A DNA stretch of 64,000 nt, from contig JAQGDQ010000034.1 in the NCBI GenBank assembly GCA_030141605.1, forward strand, positions 250,001 to 314,000, in the 5' to 3' direction. This stretch comes from Tubiluchus corallicola (Eukaryota > Priapulida > Priapulimorpha > Priapulimorphida > Tubiluchidae). Under the pieces are notes generated by a model. The model saw only the letters and a list, made by a program, of their open reading frames with translations. It did no database searches and had not been told where the DNA came from. This document shows, one piece after another, positions 11,420-20,550 of the stretch. The position numbers were made by a program, and so were the translations under genes. Every line of letters begins with the position of its first letter. Positions within the stretch are counted from its first letter, which is position 1.

Positions 11420-13879
11420 ATGAGCATAAAGTTTGGCATTTTTGTGATGACAGTTACCCTAATTGCACACATTGATGCTGCCAGAATTTTAATGGACTTG
11501 GCTTACTATGAAACACTGCACACATCCTCCATACACCACAGAATCATAAAGCGAGAAACCAAAAGAAATGACAATATGATTAAAGAGATTGAATTTACAG
11601 CTTTAGGTAGAAAATTTAGGTTGACGCTAAAGCCCTCGCTTGGGCTACTTGCTGAGCATTTCAGAGCTGTAGCAGTTAATGGGTATGGGGTAGAAACTCT
11701 TGTTCAGATCAATCCAAACACGTTTTATTCAGGACAAGTTTTTGGAGAGAAGTCATCTTCGGTGGAGGCACATATTGATGACATAAGTCTTATGACTGCA
11801 ACAATTTCCACATCAAATGATTCTTACTATGTCGAACCCATGTGGAGACACGACCCATCAGCGAATAATGATACCATGATTGTGTATAGAGAATCAGATA
11901 TCATTAGCAATTACAGCACATCTAATAAAACAATGCATGATTTTTGTGGAAGCATAAAGCCACCAATTCATAGCCATTTTTTAAATAGCAGTGGTGGTAA
12001 CAAGCGTAAAAAAATTTTTGAACATCGTACAAAAAGATATATTTTGATGCCTGATACAAATCGCTGTGGTCTTCTCTTAGTGGCTGATTATACGTTTTTT
12101 GCTGAAATGGGCAATAACAGTGTGCACACCACAGCTAACTATTTGCTGAATGCTATTCAGGTTGCAAATCGGATATTTCAACATACTGTTTGGCTAGGTG
12201 GTTACACCAATATGTCTTTCACTATTCGCGAGTTACGTATTCACACACAGCCAGAGAAAAACATTAGTAACCATAAAAAACACTACCTTTACAACATGGC
12301 ACGTCATTGGAATATCACGTTTTTGTTGCACCATTTCAGCTTGGCTAACTATGCCAATTATTGTCTTGCACATCTTTTCACACATCAGCCATTTCATTTA
12401 AACATTCAGGGCACGAATGAGACTGGTGGAGTGTTAGGACTGGCTTATATGGCTACTCCTGACTTTTGGATACTTGGTGGCATATGTGCCGATGTGGTCA
12501 TAATAGATGGTAGGTACTTTTCCACAAACACAGGGCTGTCAACTACCATGAGTGTTAGTGGAAATAAAATCACAACAAGGCAAGCCCACCTTGTGACGAC
12601 TCATGAACTTGGACACAATTGGGGCAGTGAACATGATCCATATACAGACGAGTGTAGTCCTCAAGGACCTTTTGGGTCGTATGTGATGCAAGCATACGCA
12701 GTCAGTGGATATTACAGAAACAATCATTTGTTTTCTCCTTGTAGTAAAAGATCAGTGGGAAGAGTACTTCAAATGAAAGCTTCTTCGTGTTTTATTGAAT
12801 CAATTGGAGCAACTTGCGGGAACTTTCTTGTAGAGAAAGGTGAGGAGTGTGATCCTGGTTTTAGTAACGTTGACGATCCATGTTGCAGTAACGACTGCAC
12901 GTTAAAATCCCATGCTGAGTGTAGTGACAAAAACTCCTTATGTTGTGCGAGTTGCTCCATAGCACCACTTGGGAAGGTTTGTAGAAGAGCTAGCCACTTG
13001 GACGCCATTTGTGAAGAGGACTCCACTTGCAATGGAAAACACGCAGATTGTCCAAAACCTGATATTGTACAAAATGGTACTAGCTGCTTGGATGATGGTG
13101 AATGTTGGGGTGGAGTCTGTTTGTCTTTCTGTGAAATTCCTAGTATTGGTAAAAAACCCTGCATTTGTGACGGTGATAATGGATGCAAGCGGTGCTGTCG
13201 TGATAATGAATTTGCAAAGTGTCAATTACATGTAAATGCAATAAGTGTAGTTGGTATACAAGTGAGACCTGGACAACCGTGTAAAAATGGTATATGTGAT
13301 GCACAAGGTGTTTGTCAGCCAACGTACCCTGATCCAATTCAAAGGCTTTGGAATATCATCCAGAAGCTGGGTATAAATGCCATTGTGAAATTTTTTCGTT
13401 CCAACATGGTTTTAGCTGTAATTATCTTCTCTATGATAGTGTATATTCCTGCAAGCTGCTTAGTAAATCGTCAGGACAACAAGCGTAGACTACACCTTCT
13501 GGATTATGGGGTGGAAGAAGAAATTCAAGAAAGACAGATGAGTCTTTCTCTTAGTCCGCACATTTTTCCCACAGTTGGTGACAGAATAGGTCGCATACGA
13601 CATTTTGGCAGCCGGACCATCCGTTCAGTACAGAACAGGTTAAGGCGTTTATCAGGATCGAGAAGAGAACTGGATGTGGAAATGTCGCAAACTGAAACTG
13701 CTTCTATCCAATCTGCTGCTAGTATGTTTACCCGTAGCATCATCTGCAGAGCAAAGTCCAGGTTACAACGTCTTTCAATGGCATATTCGGAAGGTGAAAA
13801 GACGCTAGACATGATAAGTGCGAGAGCAAGTACTTCTTCCTCATCATCGTATGATACCATCAATACATTTAATCCTTGA
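11420..13879 (+). CDS. ADAM17/TACE-like membrane metalloprotease 1 (intronless)
   Basis: An 819-aa single-exon ORF, close to the ~824 aa of vertebrate ADAM17. Visible in order: signal peptide (1-21); prodomain with the family motif YYETLHTSS; candidate cysteine-switch Cys176; furin site RTKR 203-206; zinc protease site HELGHNWGSEHDP with H395, E396, H399 and H405, all intact; Met-turn region YVMQAYAVSG; disintegrin-like domain from about 465 (CGNFLVEKGEECDPG); membrane-proximal Cys-rich domain with CKRCCRDN; the juxtamembrane amphipathic segment (IQRLWNIIQKLGINAIVKFF, about 642-661) typical of ADAM17; a transmembrane helix at about 662-683; and a basic, Ser-rich ~135-residue tail. The family sheds membrane-anchored ligands such as cytokine and EGF-type precursors at the cell surface. 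ADAM17 genes normally have many introns, so this copy is probably of retroposed origin. A paralogue follows 2.5 kb downstream. Confidence 0.93.
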   Translation: MSIKFGIFVMTVTLIAHIDAARILMDLAYYETLHTSSIHHRIIKRETKRNDNMIKEIEFTALGRKFRLTLKPSLGLLAEHFRAVAVNGYGVETLVQINPNTFYSGQVFGEKSSSVEAHIDDISLMTATISTSNDSYYVEPMWRHDPSANNDTMIVYRESDIISNYSTSNKTMHDFCGSIKPPIHSHFLNSSGGNKRKKIFEHRTKRYILMPDTNRCGLLLVADYTFFAEMGNNSVHTTANYLLNAIQVANRIFQHTVWLGGYTNMSFTIRELRIHTQPEKNISNHKKHYLYNMARHWNITFLLHHFSLANYANYCLAHLFTHQPFHLNIQGTNETGGVLGLAYMATPDFWILGGICADVVIIDGRYFSTNTGLSTTMSVSGNKITTRQAHLVTTHELGHNWGSEHDPYTDECSPQGPFGSYVMQAYAVSGYYRNNHLFSPCSKRSVGRVLQMKASSCFIESIGATCGNFLVEKGEECDPGFSNVDDPCCSNDCTLKSHAECSDKNSLCCASCSIAPLGKVCRRASHLDAICEEDSTCNGKHADCPKPDIVQNGTSCLDDGECWGGVCLSFCEIPSIGKKPCICDGDNGCKRCCRDNEFAKCQLHVNAISVVGIQVRPGQPCKNGICDAQGVCQPTYPDPIQRLWNIIQKLGINAIVKFFRSNMVLAVIIFSMIVYIPASCLVNRQDNKRRLHLLDYGVEEEIQERQMSLSLSPHIFPTVGDRIGRIRHFGSRTIRSVQNRLRRLSGSRRELDVEMSQTETASIQSAASMFTRSIICRAKSRLQRLSMAYSEGEKTLDMISARASTSSSSSYDTINTFNP

Positions 13880-14068
13880 CATTAGCTGTGGTCTCATCAA
13901 ATACTTTGAAAATGGTGCTATGACACTTACACTATGCTTTTTACATTTCTATAGGTCATGTTACTCATACAGATACCACCACATCTTTCTCCTTCTTTCT
14001 ATTCTCTATTAACCTTTCGTTCTTCTCCTTTACTGCTCTTTTTTATTACACTCAGTCCACATTAATTT

Positions 14069-14106
14069 GGGGTACTCTAAACAAGTAATTACTTCTTGAG
14101 TACCCC
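14069..14106 (+). promoter_or_regulatory. hairpin in the probable 3' UTR of ADAM gene 1
   Basis: GGGGTACTC (14069-14077) pairs perfectly with GAGTACCCC (14098-14106), and the loop holds a second palindrome, AAGTAATTACTT. It lies 190 bases after the stop and about 40 bases before an AATAAA signal. It could be an mRNA 3' stem-loop or a chance palindrome. Confidence 0.4.
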
Positions 14107-14143
14107 ACGGGTCATTTGCGGCTTGGCATCTTGTGCACATAAT

Positions 14144-14149
14144 AATAAA
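14144..14149 (+). terminator. candidate poly(A) signal of ADAM gene 1
   Basis: The first AATAAA after the gene 1 stop codon (265 bases downstream), within AATAATAAATATATT. Alternative AATAAA repeats occur near 14208. Confidence 0.35.
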
Positions 14150-15989
14150 TATATTATTAAATACTTTTATATTCAATGCTGTAATGATCATTGTGGATAT
14201 ATTTAACAAATAAATAAATAAATGACCACACCAGATACAATGTTACAACCACTGAATGCTGAAATTTGGAAAAAACAGCAAGTATCAAAAGAAATTCAAT
14301 TAAAGCAGTTTAGTTCCTGTATCTAGAAATTCTCTGTTTGTTTAAGATGCCAGTTCAAGTATGAAAAAGTGATTTCTTTTCTTAGTCTCTCAGAGCATAG
14401 GCTTTGAAGGTCATGAATTATATTTTGAGAAATGGTATTGTGAGAAATGTGACTTTATTGTGGTTTGGCTGTGAATTTACCACAGCAACTTCTTAAAGAG
14501 AGGAGTCACATTAAGATGTCTGCATTCAGATACATGTACTTTGCATAAAATTAGGCTTTTTGGCATTGCCGACCAGGTCTGTTCAATCGAATAAAATACC
14601 AGATCTGAAAAAGTTTAATCAATTTTGACTTATGGTATCAGTACTTTCGCGAATTAGCTACCAACTAACGATATCAGTAATTAACTATGCCTGTGACTGC
14701 CAGAATATTCTGGTAATTACAGTCATAATTAATTAAATTTTGAGCTTTTAGAATAAATGTATGAGATTTATCATCGACACATTTTTACTCAAAACGAATC
14801 CATTTTTGGTAACAGATTTAGCTGCTTATTTTGCTTTCCACATTCTAACGAGAAGAATACATATTCTCAACTGTGAGAATAAATTCAAAATGCCAACAAC
14901 ACATACTTACAGTTTTCATTATCGTCATCGTCATCATCATCATCTCGTCAACATCGATTGACGAGATGATGATATTATAACCACGATTTAGAAAGAAGAT
15001 TTTTTTTAAAACATACACACCTTCCTCATATGGTGATACATATACTATATGATCTTTAAATGACAATCTTGACTTGTGCCATTATTCATTTTTCTGTTAT
15101 GATAAAGGCAGCAGCACCACAGACCAGTAACTTAATATATAGCAATTTTTCATGTATGTACTCCTGTTTTTGGATGCATTTATTTCATTTGTTAGATATT
15201 TTGTTGACAGATTTAGACAAGTTAAGTTGGTGATTGTCAAAAGTGTTTTATGATACAGTGGTATGCAGTATTGTTAAATTTGACAATAAAACTGTTAGCA
15301 AGTTGCAATTTTTTCTGTTTAAACTTTGAATATGGATGTCTGCACTCTGCATATTATCACCAATATCATAAATTTCAGATATACAACAAATAAGACATAT
15401 TGGTAAATTTATAGTTTAGTGTATTGTCCATGTCTTATCTTATGACTGTGTTTTTGAGATTAGTAAAATATTGACTGTGCATAATGCACTGCTAAGCGCC
15501 TTGAAACCAGAGCCCTCTGCCGAAAGAGACTAGTTTCTTTAAAAAGATCCGTGGGATGGTCCTTACAAATGAACATTGCGATCTGTCTATCCTAACATGT
15601 ATCGATCGGCACTGTTCTGGAATCCTTTGCGAACAGTTTAATCACAGAACCTAATGCTATTAGAGAAAGTACAGATGGGAAATTAGAGTTAAAACTTCTG
15701 CGTATTTTATGATGTTGGATCTTTTTTCATGCTTTACTGTCTGTGATTTTGAGGATGATGTGTGCACTGTTCCATAGTAACCTATTCATGCTACAATATA
15801 CTCTTCTGATGATGTAGGGCTTGAAATTACTACTCTTGTTACTTTGTCAATTCTTCCAGGGGAAAAGGTACCAGAAACTGTTCCAGGTTTCAACTTTAAG
15901 TGCTGACCATTTTATCTGGAAGAAATGCAATGAGACTCATTCTATGAATCTATGACCTTTATATCACTGTTCGGCAATGCCAGCTTTAA

Positions 15990-16240
15990 TGAGTGGTTGG
16001 AGTAACTTTCTTGAAAGCTATTTCTTTGGTAAAGTTATGCTGCGTCGGTCAAATTTTGCATCAACTCAAGTTTGTCTGGTTTTGTTAACACCACCTTTCT
16101 CTTGGTAGCTGAAATTATAACTGTTGCTAATACACTATGGTGAAGACCAGTTAAAGTGATAAGTACTTCTTACCAGCTGTCTAGGTAAAAGTTAACTCAA
16201 TTTTGCTGAATCGTGTCCGATCTGTTCTTTTATTTGCAGA
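15990..16240 (-). pseudogene. decayed Tigger/CENP-B-type transposase fragment
   Basis: Read on the minus strand, a short stretch gives ATKRKVVLTKPDKLELMQNL. This resembles the CENP-B-type helix-turn-helix start of pogo/Tigger transposases (KRK-x-V-x-L-x-x-KL-x-I). A few codons later the frame breaks, and a neighbouring frame gives FTKEIAFKKVTPTTH, comparable to the following helix. Stops and frameshifts make it non-functional. The match is short and was made by eye. Confidence 0.3.
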
Positions 16241-16277
16241 CTGATCAATTCCTAATTATTTTTTGTACTTTTTACAG

Positions 16278-16289
16278 ATGTGCAGGTAA
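16278..16289 (+). promoter_or_regulatory. minimal upstream ORF before ADAM gene 2
   Basis: ATG TGC AGG TAA directly after a CTTTTTACAG acceptor-like sequence, 86 bases before the main ATG. Position and form match the element before gene 1, so the duplicated unit includes 5' leader DNA. GCAG|GTAAAA could also be read as a splice donor. Confidence 0.4.
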
Positions 16290-16375
16290 AATCTTCGCAA
16301 AAGCTGTTGTTATTTTTTAACCCGGCCATTAAACAAACAGTAAAGTGACTGTTATTACCGCACCTTGGTAGTAAT

Positions 16376-18727
16376 ATGAGTACATTTCTCACTTTCTTGG
16401 TGCTAGTTATAGTGTTTGGTCACACAGAAGTCGCCGGAATTTTATCAGATTTATCTTACTATGAAACATTGCACACGTCATCCGTACACCACAACATAGT
16501 AAAGCGTGAAGCAGAAAACAGTAGTACCTTAAAAGATGTTGAATTTTCCGCTTTCGGTAGACATTTCAGGCTGATCTTAGTGCCTACAGTTGGACTACTT
16601 GCAAAAGATTTCAAGGCAGTTGCCGTTGATCAGAATGGTGCGGAAACTATTATACAAGTTAATCCCCAAGCATTTTATTCCGGAAAGGCTTTTGATGATA
16701 AAGTATCTTCAGTGGAAGCGCACATCGATGACATGAACATTTTAACTGCCGTAATTTCTACATCAAACGATTCCTTCTATATTGAGCCGATGTGGAGACA
16801 CGATCTGACAGCCGAAAAGGGTACCATGATTGTATATAGAGAATCAGACATTGGTGATGAATACCCTATAAACAGGAAAATGGTGAGCAGTTTTTGTGCA
16901 AATTTCGGAAAGACACTCCATAGCAAGTTTGTGAAACGTAATGACACGAACACAAGCAAAGTATTTTCTGAAGACCGTACAAAGAGAAGTGCTCAAGCTG
17001 GCAGAAGAAGTTTTTGTAGCCTTTTGCTTGTGGCCGATCACACGTTCTATAGTGGAATGGGTAATAGCAGTGTCTTCACTACTGCTAATTACATGTTGAA
17101 CGTTGTTCAGTTTGTCAGTAAAATATTTCAAAACACAGTTTGGCTGGGTGGTTTTACTAATATGTCTTTTAGTGTTCAGAAAGTACTGATTCATACTCAG
17201 CCAGAAGACTCTAGCAGCAATACCAAATATGTTTACAATGTTCCACGTGCTTGGAATGTTGTAGATTTGCTACGTAATTTCACTACACTTAATTACAATA
17301 ACTATTGCCTCGCCCACCTCTTTACCCACCAGCCCTTTTCAATGCTTCTTAAAAATGCTACTCGTGGAATTTTTGGGATAGCTCACATTGCCGCTCCTAG
17401 TCACAGCACTGCTGGTGGCATATGTGCACAATGGGGAAACACTGCACTAACAACCTCTTTGGGTAGCACTGGATACAAGGTGCTGACAAGACAAGCTCAG
17501 CTTGTGACTGCTCATGAGCTAGGACATAATTGGGGTGGCAATCATGATCCAGACTTTGAGGAGTGTACGCCTCAAGGGCCTTTTGGATTATATTTAATGC
17601 ACGCATATTCAGTTAGTGGATACTACAGGAATAACTATTTATTTTCTCCGTGTAGCAAAAGATCAATTGGTAAAGTACTTATGGCGAAAGCTTCATCGTG
17701 TTTCCTTTACTCTGTTGAAGCGACTTGTGGTAACTTTCTCGTAGAACAAGGCGAGGAATGTGATCCAGGGTTTAGCGACGTTGAGGATCCTTGCTGTAAC
17801 AATGACTGCACGTTAAAATCCCATGCTGCGTGTAGTGACAAAAACTCCTTGTGTTGTGCAAACTGCTCCATAGCACCATTTGGGATGGTTTGTAGAAGAG
17901 CTAGTCACTTGGACGCCATTTGTGAAGAGGACTCCACTTGCAATGGAAGAGATGCAGATTGTCCGAAGCCGGACGTTGTAAGAAATGGTTCCAGCTGCTT
18001 GGACGATGGGCAATGCTGGGGTGGTGTGTGCTTGCCTTTCTGTGAAATTCCTAGAATCGGTAAAAAATCTTGTATTTGTGATGGTGATAATGGATGCAAG
18101 AGATGCTGTCGTGATAATGAATTTGCAAAGTGTGAATTATACGTTGATGCCACAAATGTGACAGGGCTACTTCTGAAACCTGGTCAACCATGCAAAAATG
18201 GTATATGTGATGCACAGGGTGTGTGTAGATTATCCTCACCAGGTCTCATCCAAAGACTTTGGAGCTTAATCAGTAAACTGGGCATAAATGCTGTCATTAG
18301 ATTTTTTCGTTCGAATGTCGTTTTGGCAGTAGTTATTTTTTCACTGTTCGTGTGGATCCCAGCGGGCTGTTACGTAAACTATTTGGACAAAAAGTTTCAA
18401 GAAGAAGTAGCCAAAGAAGAGAGATGGAGGCGTGTGGACAGCCTGAGCCTGATTCGATCTGACGTTTCGGTTCAGATACAACATTTTGGCTACAGAATCA
18501 TTCAGTCGGTGCAAAACAGGTTGCGGTGTTTATCAGAAATGAATTTTCAAAGTGACACAAGTGAAAAAACTAGTTCATTTGTGAGTGAAAAAACCGTGTC
18601 TTTTAAATTTGATGTCGGTACTCTTGGGAGCAGGTCGTTCGATTCAGTGCTTACTAAACCGCGACTTTCGTCAACTGCGGAATCAAAAGACATGGTAACA
18701 CGGGAAAGCAAATGCAACCTTGTTTGA
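16376..18727 (+). CDS. ADAM17/TACE-like membrane metalloprotease 2 (intronless)
   Basis: A 783-aa single-exon ORF with the same domain order as its upstream neighbour. Signal peptide 1-20; prodomain with YYETLHTSS; candidate cysteine-switch Cys174; furin site RTKR 201-204; catalytic HELGHNWGGNHDP with H380, E381, H384 and H390; YLMHAYSVSG turn; disintegrin-like domain from CGNFLVEQGEECDPG; CKRCCRDN membrane-proximal domain; juxtamembrane segment IQRLWSLISKLGINAVIRFF; transmembrane helix at about 646-667; and a ~115-residue tail. All catalytic residues are present, so an active protease is expected. The tail keeps a motif shared with gene 1 (HFGYRIIQSVQNRLR) but otherwise differs, which would alter cytosolic control rather than the ectodomain. 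Nucleotide identity to gene 1 is uneven and very high in the disintegrin/Cys-rich part. Confidence 0.93.
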   Translation: MSTFLTFLVLVIVFGHTEVAGILSDLSYYETLHTSSVHHNIVKREAENSSTLKDVEFSAFGRHFRLILVPTVGLLAKDFKAVAVDQNGAETIIQVNPQAFYSGKAFDDKVSSVEAHIDDMNILTAVISTSNDSFYIEPMWRHDLTAEKGTMIVYRESDIGDEYPINRKMVSSFCANFGKTLHSKFVKRNDTNTSKVFSEDRTKRSAQAGRRSFCSLLLVADHTFYSGMGNSSVFTTANYMLNVVQFVSKIFQNTVWLGGFTNMSFSVQKVLIHTQPEDSSSNTKYVYNVPRAWNVVDLLRNFTTLNYNNYCLAHLFTHQPFSMLLKNATRGIFGIAHIAAPSHSTAGGICAQWGNTALTTSLGSTGYKVLTRQAQLVTAHELGHNWGGNHDPDFEECTPQGPFGLYLMHAYSVSGYYRNNYLFSPCSKRSIGKVLMAKASSCFLYSVEATCGNFLVEQGEECDPGFSDVEDPCCNNDCTLKSHAACSDKNSLCCANCSIAPFGMVCRRASHLDAICEEDSTCNGRDADCPKPDVVRNGSSCLDDGQCWGGVCLPFCEIPRIGKKSCICDGDNGCKRCCRDNEFAKCELYVDATNVTGLLLKPGQPCKNGICDAQGVCRLSSPGLIQRLWSLISKLGINAVIRFFRSNVVLAVVIFSLFVWIPAGCYVNYLDKKFQEEVAKEERWRRVDSLSLIRSDVSVQIQHFGYRIIQSVQNRLRCLSEMNFQSDTSEKTSSFVSEKTVSFKFDVGTLGSRSFDSVLTKPRLSSTAESKDMVTRESKCNLV

Positions 18728-18888
18728 CGTTACCTTTGATGCCAAAAGTATTATGTAAGAAAGTGTTGATATGCGTCCGTGAGACACCAGAGGTCTGCTC
18801 CAGGGAAAAGGGTTGCTCACAGCAAAACGCAAAAATGTCACCCTAGGAAGTTTTTGTCTTTCGCTGTGGCAAATTTGGACTGAAAACG

Positions 18889-18961
18889 ACTAATAATAAT
18901 AAAAAAATAATAATAACAACAACAACAATAATAATAATAATAATAACAATAATGTTATGTG

Positions 18962-18996
<35 letters not shown>

Positions 18997-19022
18997 AATA
19001 AAATAATAATAATAATAATTTT
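18889..19022 (+). repeat. (TAA/AAC)n microsatellite
   Basis: About 130 bp of AAT/TAA triplets with a few AAC units and one short interruption (TGTTATGTG). Confidence 0.9.
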
Positions 19023-19596
19023 ATTACCTAAAATTCATATAAAAATGCTCTTTGGTGTAGAATCATTTAAATTTCATAAAAATCTACGAATCATATTTTA
19101 AAGAGTACATTTACGTAAACGCTTAAAAGACAAACTTCACTACCGTACCACGTTATAATTATACCGACACAGATTAAAATAAGAAAAAGTCAAAAAGTTT
19201 CTAAAAATAAAAATGTTTTAATTTGACGTTTAAAGACAGCAGTACTTCGGACGAGATTTTGATTTCATCTGAAAGCGCATTCCATAAATGAGGGCAGCAC
19301 TGAAAAGACATCCATCTCCAGCTGAAACAATACTAGTTCTAGGTTGTAGTTGTACTTTAGTAAAGTAGTATCACTGATCCACGAAACTGCATTTTTAATT
19401 CTTAATTACAAATTCAAACATAGTCTGAGGTCTTGAAAGTATCTCACAGAGATGTGATTAGGACAGACGACCCTAAGATAGCTGCGGTAAGTTCGTTTTA
19501 CGTTATATCTGTGAACCAAAATGTATTCTGTATGTTCTATGATCAGTATTTGGCTTAATTTAGTTTCAAAGATCTAATTTATTAGAGTAATAAAAT

Positions 19597-19646
19597 TATG
19601 TTTTGTTGTTGCTGCTGCTACTGTTGTTGTTGTCATCGTTGTTGTT

Positions 19647-19677
<31 letters not shown>

Positions 19678-19815
19678 TCGTTGTTGTTGTTGCTGCTGCT
19701 ACTGTTGTAGTTGTCATCGTTGTTGTTTGTTGTTGCTGCTACTGTTGTTGTTGTTGTCGTTGTTGTTGTTACTGCTGCTGCTGTTGTTGTTGTTGTTGTT
19801 GATGTTGTTATTGCT
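19597..19815 (+). repeat. (TTG/CTG)n trinucleotide array
   Basis: About 215 bp of TTG with CTG, TCG and TAC variants. It shows higher-order repetition: the block TTGCTGCTGCTACTGTTG recurs. The Cys/Leu-only ORFs across it are artefacts. Confidence 0.9.
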
Positions 19816-20550
19816 CACTTCCCAGAAAAATGATTTAACTGCAGTAAAATTTAACCACAGTAAAAAAACGAAAAGTTTTTAACTTTTAATTTGCAAAAAT
19901 TAATATAATTGCGCAAAATTTTTGGCAGTACACGAAATGTTTTTGCACATTTTTATGTGTTTTGTATCCTGGTGTGTTTTATTCATATAGTTTTTCACTT
20001 TTGCTCACTCGACGAAAGTTACGTATGTTAGAAGAATTTAAAGGAATAGATGCGCTATTAAAAGAACACAACTGAACAAAGTGACTTGGCTGTACAGAAA
20101 GAAGTTTTGGCTTTAAAACTAGCAGGGAACAGGTTAAAATAATTTCTGTTACGCGGACGTGACCGGAAGGCGGTTCCTTCTAGGGGAATAGAGGATAGGG
20201 ACTAGAGAACAAAGTTCATGAGTAATACGTGATATTGGCAATATTTAAAAAATTATTTAAAAAAAATTTAAAAAAAAACAATAGAATCCAGTACAGTTTT
20301 GTGCAAGTTAAACTTCAGCAGCACAAAATCAACACACATCTATTATGAGGTAAAAGAGGATGCATGCTTTCTGGTCTTATTTGTGAACAATCGGATTAAG
20401 CCTGGAGTCATTCTACAAAACTCTGACAATGATTTGCAGCCGTTCAGTACTATAAATGCACTCAGAACGGTCAAATTTAGCACAGAACTTTTCCTTTCAA
20501 GGTTCCACTGTAGAGCAGACCTGTAGGCTATAGAATTTATTGTGGCAAAG

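Larger units (their letters stand above)
13880..16270 (+). other. spacer between the ADAM genes
   Basis: Contains the probable 3' UTR of gene 1, with the hairpin at 14069-14106 and AATAAA at 14144-14149. A second small hairpin (CATCATCTCGTCA / TGACGAGATGATG around 14938-14971, 8-nt loop) and a decayed transposase-like fragment at 15990-16240 follow. Nothing else recognised. Confidence 0.5.
18728..20540. other. repeat-rich spacer
   Basis: Between ADAM gene 2 and the fibrinogen-like gene. Holds the (TAA)n and (TTG)n arrays listed separately and unremarkable AT-rich DNA. No gene seen. Confidence 0.5.

Noticed and set aside
19598-19882. Cys-rich then Leu-rich ORF
   Set aside because: It is a translation of the TTG/CTG triplet array and its flank, without splice or domain support.
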